From NCBI RefSeq assembly GCF_005887615.1, contig NZ_VANS01000003.1, positions 221,672 through 285,671 of the forward strand: a stretch of 64,000 nt of DNA, in the 5' to 3' direction. Under the pieces are notes generated by a model, which made no database searches, was not told the DNA's origin, and saw nothing but the letters and a program-made list of their open reading frames with translations. Every line of letters starts with the position of its first letter. Position 1 is the stretch's first letter. A program made the translations under genes and the position numbers. Shown here in pieces: positions 35,827 to 44,554 of the stretch. The DNA is from Sulfitobacter sabulilitoris (GTDB lineage: Bacteria > Pseudomonadota > Alphaproteobacteria > Rhodobacterales > Rhodobacteraceae).

Positions 35827-36951
35827 ATGCGCCAGCTTACCAATATCTTCTGGCTCGGCAGCAAGGAATTGCGCAGCTTCTTCAGCGACATGGTGATGTT
35901 CGTCTTTCTCATCTGGTCGTTCACCTTTTCGATCTACAGCGAAGCCACGGGCAGCGCCGAGGACGTCAACAACGCCTCGATAGCAGTTGTTGACGAAGAC
36001 CGCTCTGCCTTGTCGCGCCAGATCGCCACGGCGTTCTATCCGCCCTATTTCCGCCCCGCAGAGGAGATCGCCGCGCGCGACGTCGATGTCAGCATGGATC
36101 AAAGTCGGTACATGTTCGTGCTGGTCATACCGCCCGGTTTCGAGCGCGATGTCAGGCTGGGGCGCAAACCCGCGTTGCAACTCAATATCGATGCCACGGC
36201 GGTCGCGCAGGCGGCGCAGGGCGCAGGCTACCTGCAATCGATCATCGAAGGCGAGATCATCCATTTCACCCAGCACTTCGGAGAGGAGTTTGAGCCGCCG
36301 GTGGCCCTGACGATGCGGCGGGCGTTCAACCCCAACGGGGCCGACGAATGGTTCCTGGCGATCAATGCGTTGCTCAACAACCTGTCGATCCTGACCATCG
36401 TGCTGACCGGGGCCGCCTTGTTGCGGGAACGCGAACACGGCACGATCGAACATCTGCTGGTGATGCCCCTGACGTCATTCCAGATCGCGATGGCCAAGGT
36501 CTGGGCCAATGGCCTGGTCATCCTGACGGCCTTTACCCTGTCGTTGCTTTTCGTCGTCGAAGGTCTGCTGGAGGTCCGGATCGCGGGGTCGCGCGCGCTG
36601 CTGCTCCTTGGTGTGACCACCTATCTGTTTGCCGCCGCGGCCATCGGGATCCTGCTGGGCACGGTGGCGCGCACGATGGCGCAATTCGCGCTGCTGATCC
36701 TGTTGACGATCGTGCCGATGATGATGCTGTCGGGCGGCATGAGCCCGATCGAGAGCCAGCCAGATTTCATCCGGCCTTTCACCTGGCTGCTGCCGTCGCG
36801 CCATTTCATGGAATTCGCCCAGGCGGTCGTTTTCCGGGGCGCCACGTTCGCGGTCGTCTGGCCGGTGCTTATGAACATGGCCGTTCTTGGGGCGGCCTTC
36901 TTTCTGGTCAGCTTGCTGTTGTTCCGCCGCTCCATTACCGCGCAGCGGTAG
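35827..36951 (+). CDS. YhhJ-like ABC-2 permease
   Basis: A 374-residue ABC-2 type membrane protein, starting 3 bp after the RbbA-like gene. It has one TM at the N-terminus (MVMFVFLIWSFTFSIYS), a large periplasmic part with DRSALSRQIATAFYPPYF, then the conserved FNPNGADEWFLAINALLNNLSILTIVLTGAALLREREHGTIEHLLVMPL and a final TM cluster. RP(F)TWLLPSRHFMEFAQAV near the end matches YhhJ. It completes the exporter with the adaptor and the ATPase-permease. Confidence 0.92.
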   Translation: MRQLTNIFWLGSKELRSFFSDMVMFVFLIWSFTFSIYSEATGSAEDVNNASIAVVDEDRSALSRQIATAFYPPYFRPAEEIAARDVDVSMDQSRYMFVLVIPPGFERDVRLGRKPALQLNIDATAVAQAAQGAGYLQSIIEGEIIHFTQHFGEEFEPPVALTMRRAFNPNGADEWFLAINALLNNLSILTIVLTGAALLREREHGTIEHLLVMPLTSFQIAMAKVWANGLVILTAFTLSLLFVVEGLLEVRIAGSRALLLLGVTTYLFAAAAIGILLGTVARTMAQFALLILLTIVPMMMLSGGMSPIESQPDFIRPFTWLLPSRHFMEFAQAVVFRGATFAVVWPVLMNMAVLGAAFFLVSLLLFRRSITAQR

Positions 36952-37105
36952 CGAACGAACCCAGCGCCGGACAGGCCGCCGCGCCCGCCAGTGTGCGCCG
37001 CCGACATTGGGCCGTCGCATCGGGCCCGGCGTTAAGGGGCTGTGCAGACACCCGGCGATGCTTTAAAACTGGGGTGGATCACCCGATGGGGGGTATTCCG
37101 CGACA

Positions 37106-40100
37106 ATGGGCATGACGATCGACACCTGGCTGGACGGCCTCGGTCTTGGCCAGTATTCCGAGCCCTTTCGCACGCATGACATCGACCTGCGCGCCTTGCC
37201 CCACCTCACCGAAGAAGACCTGCGCGAGATGCAGATCAGCCTTGGGCACAGGCGGATCATTCTGGCCGCCATCGAAGCCTTCGCGCAGACCGTCACGGCG
37301 CAATCCGTCGCGGGCGGACAGACGCATTCCCCGGTCCGCACCGATGCGGAGGCGCCGCAAACCTCCCCTGCCGAACGCCGCCACCTGACGGTGCTCTTTG
37401 CCGATCTGGTCGGCTTCACCGAAATGACCAACCGCTTCGACCCCGAGGAAATGCGGACCCTGCTGCAGCGGTATCAAGATACCGTGGCGGGCGAGGTGTC
37501 GCGCTATGGCGGCTATGTGGCGAAATACCTCGGCGATGGGCTGTTGGTGTTCTTCGGCTGGCCGACGGCCTACGAGGATCACCTGTACCGCGCGGTGAAA
37601 TCCGCACTCGAGGCGATCAAGCGCGTGCAGCAGATCCTTGGGCCCGATGGCCGCCCGCTGGCCTCTCGCATCGGCGTGGCCAGCGGTCCTGTCGTGGTCG
37701 GGGATTTCATCGGCAGCAACTCCTTCGAGGAAGGCGCCGCCACCGGGCGGGTTCTGAACCTTGCGGCGCGGATACAGGCACATGCTGATGCGAACACGGT
37801 CGTTCTGCCTGCCGAGACCCGGCAGCTCATCGCGTCGGCGTTTGAATTTTCGGACCTGGGGCCGGTCGAATTGAAAGGCTTTGACGAGGTGCAGCCGCTG
37901 GTTCAGGTGGTGGCCGAACGCGACGCGGAAAGCCGGTTTCGCACGATCTACGGCGATGCCGACCGCGAGATCGTGGGCCGGCAGACCGAACGGGATCTGT
38001 TGCAGCAGGCCTGGGCCCGCGCCCGTTCGGGGGCCGGCGAAGCGGTGGTGCTGGTGGGCGAAGCCGGCATCGGAAAATCGCGGCTTGCCGAAGAGTTCCT
38101 GGCCAAGGACGTCGATGCCGACGCCGCCCATGTCATCCGTTGGAATTGCTCGCCCTATTTTTCGAACAGCCCGTTTCACCCGGTGGCGGATCGAATGTCG
38201 CGCGATGCCGGGATCGGCCCGGGCGATGACGACACCAGGATCGCCGACCGGCTGAGCCGGGCATTGGCCGAGCGCGGCGTGATCGACACCAAGATGCTGC
38301 CCGTCTTTGCGGCGCTGGTGACGCCGGCGTCGGATCTGGCGCGGCCGGTGACCTCGCTGGCGCCGCAGGAGCAGAAAGACCTCACGACCCAGACCCTTGT
38401 CGAGGCCATCAGGGCACAGACGCAGATCAAACCCGTCTTGCTGGTGGTCGAGGACGCCCATTGCATCGACCCGTCAACCCAGCGCGTGATCGAACGCGTG
38501 ATCGCGACCTGTTCCGACATCCCGCTTCTGGTGCTCGCGACCCACCGCCCGGAATGGGTCAACACCTGGGCCGACATGACCGCCGTTGTCTCGACCCTGC
38601 AACTGCGAAAACTGAGCCAGGACCACGTGAGCGACCTGATCGCAGCCATTCTGGGGCAAGTGCCGGACAAGGCGATGGTGGATACGGTCCTTGCGCGCAC
38701 CGATGGCGTGCCGCTGTTCGTCGAGGAAGTCGTCCGGGCGATGCAGTCTTCGGGCGATCTGGCCGCGGCCGAGGTGCCCTCGACGCTGCAAGGGGCCATG
38801 ATGGCGCGCCTCGATGCGGTGCCGCCCGCCGCCAAGCAGGTGGCCCTGACGGCGTCGGTGCTGGGGCGGGAATTCGAACCGGCCGTCCTGTGCGCGGCGA
38901 TGGGCATGCCGAGGCCGCAGATCGCGGGCCACCTCGAAGAGCTGCGTCGCGCCGGGCTGGTGTTCGAAAGCGGTCAGGCCGGCGATGTCTATGTCTTTCG
39001 CCACGCCCTGATCCGCGACACGGCCTATCAGTCGATGATGACGGCGACGCGCAGGGACCAGCACGCCCTCGTGGCGCAGGCGCTGCTGACCGTTCGGCCG
39101 GCCGAAATCGAACGCGCGCCCGAACTCGTCGCGCGCCACCTGACCGAAGCCGATGACCATGCGGCGGCGTTCGCGCACTGGCGGGCGGCCGCGGAAAAGG
39201 CGCTGGCACGCTCCGCCAGCGAGGAAGCCGTCTCGCATGCGCAGGAACTGCTGAACGGCAGCGCGCACCTGGGCGACGACGCGCTGGAGCAACGTGTGAT
39301 CGCGCATATCCTCGTCGGCCGCAGTTATGAAAGCATCGGTCGCTTGCCGGAGTCGCTCAAGGCGCTGTCCTGGGCGGCGGAGGCCGCCCGCGATGAATTG
39401 CGGGATACGCTTTTCGCCGAGGCCGCCTACAGGTTTACCGAAGCGGCCCTGATCGCGGGCGAGCGTGTCGAGCTGGCGGACACGCTGTGCCAGCAGGCCA
39501 TCGAGCATCTGTCGCCCGATGATGAAAGGCTGCGGTGCAGGCTGCTGAGCCAACTGGCGCGCTGCGCGATGCACCGGGGCCATTTCTCGGACGGGGCGCG
39601 CTACAGCCGGGAGGCGGTGGCGCTGGCTGAAAGGCTGGGCGATCTCAAGGCGCAGTTCGCGGTCCGGATGTCGCGGTTCTTTGCCCCGTTGAAGGCACGC
39701 GACCCCCAGGAGGTGCGCGACTGGAAGCAGCAGTTGGCCGAGATGCAGGCCATCGCCGACAAGCTGGACGACATCGACCAGGGGCGCGACCGGTCGATCA
39801 ATTTCTATATCTGCGCGGAAATGGGCGACCGGGCAGGCGCCGAAGAGGCGCTGGACCGACTGGACGAGGTCGGACAGGCGCGCAACCACCTGCAACTGCA
39901 TTGGGTAGAACGCCACGGGCGGGCGATGATGGCGATCCTGGATGGTGACTTCGCGGCGGCGGAGGCGTTCGCGCAGGAGGCGCTCAAGGTCGGGCGGATG
40001 ACGCATGGTGCGCATGTCGAGGGCGTCTATGGCGTGCAGTTGTTCACCATCCGCCGCGAACAGGCCCGCCTGCACGAAGTGGCCCCGATCATCAAGCGGC

Positions 40101-40651
40101 TGATGGACGACATGCCCGGCGATCCGGCGTGGAAGCCCGGTTTCGCGGTCATCGCCTGCGAACTGGGGTATCACGATGCCGCGCGCCGGATCCTTGGCGA
40201 ATTCGACGAGGCGGGGTTCAACCTGCCCATGGACGCGATGTATTCCACGACGCTGACCTACCTGTCGGAGGTCTGCATCGGCACGCGGGACGACCGGCTG
40301 GCGGCGCGCATCTACGATCTGTTGCTGCCCTACAGGGACATCACGATCACGGCGGGGGTGGCCACCGTCTGCAATGGCGCCGCGGCCCGGCGGCTTGGCG
40401 GGCTTGCGGCGATGCTGGGCGATTGGGACACCGCGCGCGAGCATTTCGAAGCCGCGCTGCAACTGGACAGCCGGATGCGCGCCAGCCCCTGGATCGCGCA
40501 CACCAAAGCCGACTACGCCCGCGGATTGCGTGCGCAGGGCCGCGCGGCGGATATCACCCTGGCAGAGCGGCTTGAAACGGAAGCGTTGGAGATTGCCGCC
40601 AAATCGGGTATGGTCGCGTTGACGTCAAAGTTGGTGGGGCATCTTCACTGA
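37106..40651 (+). CDS. SAM-domain class III nucleotide cyclase with STAND ATPase and TPR-like repeats (cyclase 1)
   Basis: An 1181-residue signalling protein. Residues about 3-60 are a SAM domain (LGLGQYSEPF, LTEEDLREMQISLGHRRIIL). Residues about 92-265 are a class III cyclase domain with both metal aspartates (D100 in FADLVGFT, D144 in KYLGDG), the purine-contacting K140 and the transition-state Asn/Arg in NLAARIQ. A STAND-type ATPase follows (VGEAGIGKSRLAEEF, Walker B LLVVEDAH), then helical TPR-like repeats to the end. The second purine-selecting position (usually Asp) is Ala, so cAMP versus cGMP is open. No membrane segment. It is followed by DUF4242 and flavoprotein genes on the same strand. 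Confidence 0.93.
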   Translation: MGMTIDTWLDGLGLGQYSEPFRTHDIDLRALPHLTEEDLREMQISLGHRRIILAAIEAFAQTVTAQSVAGGQTHSPVRTDAEAPQTSPAERRHLTVLFADLVGFTEMTNRFDPEEMRTLLQRYQDTVAGEVSRYGGYVAKYLGDGLLVFFGWPTAYEDHLYRAVKSALEAIKRVQQILGPDGRPLASRIGVASGPVVVGDFIGSNSFEEGAATGRVLNLAARIQAHADANTVVLPAETRQLIASAFEFSDLGPVELKGFDEVQPLVQVVAERDAESRFRTIYGDADREIVGRQTERDLLQQAWARARSGAGEAVVLVGEAGIGKSRLAEEFLAKDVDADAAHVIRWNCSPYFSNSPFHPVADRMSRDAGIGPGDDDTRIADRLSRALAERGVIDTKMLPVFAALVTPASDLARPVTSLAPQEQKDLTTQTLVEAIRAQTQIKPVLLVVEDAHCIDPSTQRVIERVIATCSDIPLLVLATHRPEWVNTWADMTAVVSTLQLRKLSQDHVSDLIAAILGQVPDKAMVDTVLARTDGVPLFVEEVVRAMQSSGDLAAAEVPSTLQGAMMARLDAVPPAAKQVALTASVLGREFEPAVLCAAMGMPRPQIAGHLEELRRAGLVFESGQAGDVYVFRHALIRDTAYQSMMTATRRDQHALVAQALLTVRPAEIERAPELVARHLTEADDHAAAFAHWRAAAEKALARSASEEAVSHAQELLNGSAHLGDDALEQRVIAHILVGRSYESIGRLPESLKALSWAAEAARDELRDTLFAEAAYRFTEAALIAGERVELADTLCQQAIEHLSPDDERLRCRLLSQLARCAMHRGHFSDGARYSREAVALAERLGDLKAQFAVRMSRFFAPLKARDPQEVRDWKQQLAEMQAIADKLDDIDQGRDRSINFYICAEMGDRAGAEEALDRLDEVGQARNHLQLHWVERHGRAMMAILDGDFAAAEAFAQEALKVGRMTHGAHVEGVYGVQLFTIRREQARLHEVAPIIKRLMDDMPGDPAWKPGFAVIACELGYHDAARRILGEFDEAGFNLPMDAMYSTTLTYLSEVCIGTRDDRLAARIYDLLLPYRDITITAGVATVCNGAAARRLGGLAAMLGDWDTAREHFEAALQLDSRMRASPWIAHTKADYARGLRAQGRAADITLAERLETEALEIAAKSGMVALTSKLVGHLH

Positions 40652-40681
40652 CTGCGGCAACCAGTCTCAGACGGGGTCGGA

Positions 40682-40939
40682 ATGCCAAGATTTATCATTG
40701 AGCGCCAGTTTGCCGAGCAGCTTGACCTCGACGACGAGGCCAGGCTGAGCATCAAGGCGATTAACGATGCAGAAGGGGTCGAGTGGATTTACTCGTTCCT
40801 GAGCGCGGACAAGCGCAAGACATACTGTCTTTACGAAGCGCCCGACGAAGCGTCGCTGCAGCGTGCGGCGCGCAAGCTGAACATCCCGGCCGATGTCATC
40901 ACTCCTGTCGACCGGATCGATCCCGGCGTCTTCGCCTAA
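40682..40939 (+). CDS. DUF4242 family small protein
   Basis: An 85-residue protein of the DUF4242 family (also called nickel-binding SCO4226-like). It has MPRFIIERQF at the start, VEWIYSFLSADKRKTYCLYEAPDEASLQRAARKLNIPADVITPV, a ferredoxin-like alpha/beta pattern. It begins 30 bp after the cyclase stop and GGGGTCGGA precedes the ATG. In actinobacteria relatives bind nickel, but the metal residues cannot be checked here. Genes of this family often lie beside class III cyclases, from memory. Function unknown. Confidence 0.85.
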   Translation: MPRFIIERQFAEQLDLDDEARLSIKAINDAEGVEWIYSFLSADKRKTYCLYEAPDEASLQRAARKLNIPADVITPVDRIDPGVFA

Positions 40940-40968
40940 GCCTTTCTGCCGGGTATTGCCCGGGTTTC

Positions 40969-40993
40969 GAACCAGTTCCGATCGCGTTCCGAT
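40969..40993. promoter_or_regulatory. LexA-box-like direct repeat (GTTC-N7-GTTC) with adjoining palindrome
   Basis: GTTCCGATCGCGTTC (40975-40989) matches the alphaproteobacterial LexA operator pattern GTTC-N7-GTTC exactly, within a larger direct repeat of GTTCCGAT at 11-bp period. GAAC-CA-GTTC (40969-40978) overlaps it. It lies 90 bp before the flavoprotein start. A pattern of eight fixed bases is expected about once or twice by chance in 64 kb, so this is only suggestive. Confidence 0.35.
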
Positions 40994-41050
40994 TGCTTCA
41001 GCCAGCGGTTTTCAAGCTGGATTTTTCGTTTACGGGCAAGTCAGGCAAGA

Positions 41051-41074
41051 ATCCTCAATTTCAAATTGAAGGAT
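41051..41074 (+). promoter_or_regulatory. Hairpin that would sequester the ribosome-binding site of the flavoprotein gene
   Basis: ATCCT (41051-41055) and CAATT (41056-41060) pair with AATTG (41064-41068) and AGGAT (41070-41074), leaving a 3-base TCA loop and one bulged A. The Shine-Dalgarno GAAGGA (41068-41073), 7 nt before the ATG at 41081, lies in the right arm. In RNA it would be paired. It could alternatively be a DNA operator. Confidence 0.55.
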
Positions 41075-41080
41075 ATCGCT

Positions 41081-42517
41081 ATGTTTCGCATTAAAATACT
41101 GGACGGTGGCCATTCCGATATGTCGTCGGCCGAGATCGAGCCGCTTGACGCAGCACTTCGGGGCGCGATCCATGCGCCGGGCTCGGCCGAGTATGAGACC
41201 GCCCGAACCCTGTGGAATGGGATGGTCGACCGCAAGCCCGGGCTTGTCGTCCGGGCCATGGGTGCAAGCGATGTGCAGCTTGTCGTGAATTTCGCGCGCG
41301 ATCACAACCTGCTGCTGGCGGTCCGCTCCGGCGGCCACCAGATTGCGGGCCATGCCGTTGCCGACGGTGCGCTGCTGCTGGATCTGTCGCGCATGTCCTC
41401 GGTGCGGGTCGCCCCGAGCGAGCGGACAGCGGTCGTGGAACCGGGCGCGCTGCTTTCGGACGTGGACAAGGAAACCCAGGCCCATGCCCTGACCGTACCG
41501 CTGGGCATCAATTCGACGACCGGGATCGCCGGTCTGACGCTGGGCGGCGGGTTCGGCTGGACCACCCGGAAATTCGGCATGACCGTCGACAACCTGCGCG
41601 CGGCCGACGTGGTCACAGCCGATGGCGCCATCGTCACATGCAGCGCCGACGACCACGCGGATCTGTTCTGGGCGATCCGCGGCGGCGGTGGCAATTTCGG
41701 CGTCGTGACCGCGTTCGAATTCGATCTGCACCCGCTTGGGCCGCAGGTTCTGTCCGGTCTCATCGTGCACCCTCTGGACCAGGCGCCGGACCTGTTGGCC
41801 GCCTTTGCCAAGCTGACCGACACCGCCGAGGATGACCTGACGGTCTGGGCGGTGCTGCGCAAGGCGCCGCCCTTGCCGTTCATTCCCGAGGACTGGCACG
41901 GCAAGGAGGTGCTGATCTTTGCCGCCTGCTATGCGGGCGACATGGCCGAGGGCGAACGCGCCATGGCCGAACTGCGATCGCTGGGCGATCCGATCGCCGA
42001 CGTCATCGGCCCGCATCCCTTTGTCGGATGGCAGGCCGCTTTCGATCCTCTGCTGGTTTCCGGTCAGCGCAACTATTGGAAAAGCCATGACTTCGAAAGC
42101 CTGCCGCAGGCCGCGATACGCGAACTGGTGGCGGCCGCCAACAACCTGCCCGACCCCGCGACAGAGATTTTCATCGCCCATGTGGGCGGCGCGATGGCGC
42201 GGGTTGCGGCATCGGATACCGCCTATCCGCAACGCGCTTCGCATTTCATCATGAACGTGCACACCCGCTGGGCCGAGCCGGAGAAGGACGCAACCTGCAT
42301 TGGCTGGGCGCGGGACTTGTTCGACACGATGGCGCAGTATTCGACCGGGGGCGTCTATGTGAATTTCATGCCCGAGGACGAGACCGCGCGCCTGCCAAAT
42401 GCCTATGGCGGCAACATCGACCGGCTGGCGCGGATCAAGGCGCATTACGACCCCGGTAACCTCTTCCGGCTCAACCACAACATCCAGCCCGCGAGCGTAC
42501 CGCAAGCCGCGGAATGA
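41081..42517 (+). CDS. FAD-linked oxidoreductase, berberine-bridge-enzyme family
   Basis: A 478-residue PCMH-type flavoprotein. The FAD-binding domain has SGGHQIAGH, with H86 the expected covalent attachment site, and GLTLGGGFGWTTRKFGMTVDNL. No cysteine is seen at the second attachment point, so probably one covalent bond. The C-terminal BBE domain ends YGGNIDRLARIKAHYDPGNLFRLNHNI. Such enzymes oxidise alcohols, sugars or plant-type metabolites with oxygen. The ATG at 41081 is preferred to the TTG at 41066 because it has GAAGGA. No signal peptide. The gene lies 141 bp after DUF4242 and is probably partly independent. Confidence 0.93.
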   Translation: MFRIKILDGGHSDMSSAEIEPLDAALRGAIHAPGSAEYETARTLWNGMVDRKPGLVVRAMGASDVQLVVNFARDHNLLLAVRSGGHQIAGHAVADGALLLDLSRMSSVRVAPSERTAVVEPGALLSDVDKETQAHALTVPLGINSTTGIAGLTLGGGFGWTTRKFGMTVDNLRAADVVTADGAIVTCSADDHADLFWAIRGGGGNFGVVTAFEFDLHPLGPQVLSGLIVHPLDQAPDLLAAFAKLTDTAEDDLTVWAVLRKAPPLPFIPEDWHGKEVLIFAACYAGDMAEGERAMAELRSLGDPIADVIGPHPFVGWQAAFDPLLVSGQRNYWKSHDFESLPQAAIRELVAAANNLPDPATEIFIAHVGGAMARVAASDTAYPQRASHFIMNVHTRWAEPEKDATCIGWARDLFDTMAQYSTGGVYVNFMPEDETARLPNAYGGNIDRLARIKAHYDPGNLFRLNHNIQPASVPQAAE

Positions 42518-42592
42518 TGGCATCATCCCGCCGCTTGCACCCGCCCGGACCCGTGCCGCGCCGCGTGTGATTTCTACCGCGCCGCTGCCGGG

Positions 42593-42607
42593 CCGGGCCT
42601 GGCCCGG
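42593..42607. terminator. GC-rich palindrome between convergent genes
   Basis: CCGGGCC-T-GGCCCGG is a perfect palindrome just 2 bp from the end of the ThDP gene and 76 bp after the flavoprotein stop. It may act as a terminator for both, but no T run follows on either strand. Confidence 0.35.
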
Positions 42608-42608
42608 A

Positions 42609-44285
42609 CTAATTCGTGCTCTGCGCGCTCAACGCCGCTTCGCGCATCTGGGTCAGGGTGACCCGCGGGGTCAGCACTTCGGGCGATATGTCGAGGTCGA
42701 GCAGCGCACCGCTGTCCGAGGCCAGCGCGCGGTCGAACGCGGCGGCAAAATCCTCGGTCGCGCCGACGCGCTCGGCGTGGAAGCCGTAGGCCTTGGCCAG
42801 GGCCACGAAGTCCGGGTTCACCATCGTGGTGCCGGACACGCGCGCCGGGTAATGCCGTTCCTGATGCGCACGGATCGTGCCATAGATTCCGTTGTTGAGC
42901 ACCAGTATGATCGGCTGCGCACCGGCCTGCCGCGCGGTGGCGAGTTCCTGGCAGGTCATCTGGAAATCACCGTCGCCCGCGAAACACACCACCGTTCGGT
43001 CCGGGCAGGCGACCTTGGCCGCGATCGCGGCCGGCACGCCATAGCCCATCGCCCCCGACTGCGGGGCGAGCAGCCGCGCCTTGGACCCGTAGGAAAAGAA
43101 CTTGTTGGGCCAGACGGTGAAATTGCCGGCGCCATTCGTCACGATCACGTCCTCGGGCAGCACCGCGCGCAGATGGGCGGTGACCTTGCCCATGTCCACC
43201 GGCGAAGTCAGATCCGGCAGGTCGAACCCGGCCTCGTAGGCCGCGCGCGCATCCGCCCGCCAGCCCGACCAGCCGCCCGTGACCGGCGCCATCTCGGCAA
43301 GGGCGGCGGCAAAGGCGTTGGGCCCGGCCTGGATCCCCAGTTCGGGCTGGTACACCTTGCCCAGCTCCAGATCCGAGCCATGCACGTGGATCAGCCGCTG
43401 TTTGGGCAGCGGTACGTCCAGCAGCGTGTAGCCTTCGGTCGAGTTTTCGCCAAAGCGGTTGTTGACGGCAAGGATCACATCCGCATCCGCCAGCAGCGTC
43501 CTGACCGATGCCACCATGCCGACCCCGGCCTCGCCGCAGAAGGTGGGCGAGGTGTTGTCGAACTGGTCCTGATAGCGGAACACCGACACAACGGGAATGT
43601 CCGAGCCTTCGGCGAACTGCTGCAACGCCAGGCTGCCCGCCTGCGTCCAGTTGCAGCCGCCATAGAGGATCACGGGGCGCTGGGCCTGTGCGAGGACGGC
43701 GCGCATCTTGTCCAGCGCGGCGGGGGCCGGGGCGGGCTCCGCGATCTCCGCCGGACCGCGCAGCGGCGCGGCGTCGGTCCGGCTGGTCAGCACGTCCTCG
43801 GGCAGGGCGACGACCACCGGGCCGGGCCGCCCGGTCGTGGCGGTTTTCCACGCCCGCGCCATGATTTCGGGAATCCGGTCCACGTCGTCGATCTCGACCG
43901 CCCATTTCGCCATCGTGCCGAACACGGCGCGATAGTCGATTTCCTGAAACGCCTCTCGGCCCTTCATATCGGTGCCGACCTGTCCCACGAACAGGATCAT
44001 CGGCGTGCTGTCCTGCATCGCGGTGTGCACCCCGATGGAGGCATTGGTGACACCCGGCCCGCGCGTCACCATGCAGATGCCGGGCGTGCCCGTCAGCTTG
44101 CCGTAGGCGGTGGCCATGAAAGACGCCCCGCCCTCGTTGCGGCAAAGTACGAAATCAAGCGTTCCTCGGGTGTCGTGCAGGGCATCCAGAACCGCGAGAT
44201 AGCTCTCGCCCGGCACGCCAAAGCTTTTCCGGGCCCCGAGCGCCACGAGACAGTCGACAATGAGTTGCCCCCCATTGCGCATCAT
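42609..44285 (-). CDS. ThDP-dependent enzyme, acetolactate-synthase-like large subunit
   Basis: A 558-residue enzyme of the IlvB/benzoylformate decarboxylase family. The N-terminal PYR domain has FGVPGESYLAVLDAL and the ThDP-activating Glu in RNEGGASFMA. The C-terminal PP domain has the ThDP motif GDGDFQMT... ending LNNGIYGT. All expected motifs for ThDP binding are present. The true substrate may be a 2-oxo acid other than pyruvate because no ilvH-like regulatory subunit is adjacent. Two ATGs begin the frame (44285 and 44282); the first overlaps the stop of a 26-codon leader ORF. It is convergent with the flavoprotein. Confidence 0.92.
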   Translation of the reverse strand: MMRNGGQLIVDCLVALGARKSFGVPGESYLAVLDALHDTRGTLDFVLCRNEGGASFMATAYGKLTGTPGICMVTRGPGVTNASIGVHTAMQDSTPMILFVGQVGTDMKGREAFQEIDYRAVFGTMAKWAVEIDDVDRIPEIMARAWKTATTGRPGPVVVALPEDVLTSRTDAAPLRGPAEIAEPAPAPAALDKMRAVLAQAQRPVILYGGCNWTQAGSLALQQFAEGSDIPVVSVFRYQDQFDNTSPTFCGEAGVGMVASVRTLLADADVILAVNNRFGENSTEGYTLLDVPLPKQRLIHVHGSDLELGKVYQPELGIQAGPNAFAAALAEMAPVTGGWSGWRADARAAYEAGFDLPDLTSPVDMGKVTAHLRAVLPEDVIVTNGAGNFTVWPNKFFSYGSKARLLAPQSGAMGYGVPAAIAAKVACPDRTVVCFAGDGDFQMTCQELATARQAGAQPIILVLNNGIYGTIRAHQERHYPARVSGTTMVNPDFVALAKAYGFHAERVGATEDFAAAFDRALASDSGALLDLDISPEVLTPRVTLTQMREAALSAQSTN

Positions 44286-44362
44286 GTCCGCGCCCCGGTG
44301 ATGATGCGTCCTTGTGCCAGGGCAAAGCCGCTGGCCGCTGGCGTGACATGCGTCGGTGTCAT
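44282..44362 (-). CDS. 26-residue leader ORF translationally coupled to the ThDP enzyme
   Basis: A small ORF of 26 codons (MTPTHVTPAASGFALAQGRI then ITGART). It has a much better ribosome-binding site (AGGAG, 9 nt before its ATG) than the ThDP gene itself, and its TGA overlaps the ThDP start (ATGATG). It is not rich in branched-chain residues, so it does not look like an ilv-type attenuator. It may couple translation, or be the remnant of a longer gene. No homology can be judged. Confidence 0.5.
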   Translation of the reverse strand: MTPTHVTPAASGFALAQGRIITGART

Positions 44363-44484
44363 GTGGTGTATCTCCTGACTGTGGGTGGATGTGCTGTCGG
44401 GTCTGGGTGTGAGACACCACGAAACGCGTGCGGATGGCAAGGGATGCCTGTCCGGTGGTGCGGGCGCCGCCCGCGCGGCGAAAT

Positions 44485-44517
44485 GCGCCGATATGACCGC
44501 AATCATATGTGCGGCGC
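44485..44517. promoter_or_regulatory. Nested dyad in the divergent region before the ThDP and secreted-protein genes
   Basis: GCGCCG-ATATG (44485-44495) and CATAT-GT-GCGGCGC (44504-44517) form an inverted repeat around ATATG-N8-CATAT. It lies 38 bp before the plus-strand start region (44555) and 123 bp before the leader ORF. The shape suggests an operator for a dimeric regulator serving both directions. Confidence 0.4.
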
Positions 44518-44554
44518 AATTTGTCGCCTAGTGTCCGCCAAAAAGGAGACAACG

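Noticed and set aside
44282..44362. Treating the small ORF as an ilv-type attenuation peptide
   Set aside because: It lacks runs of Val, Leu or Ile, and no terminator/antiterminator pair is seen before the ThDP start.
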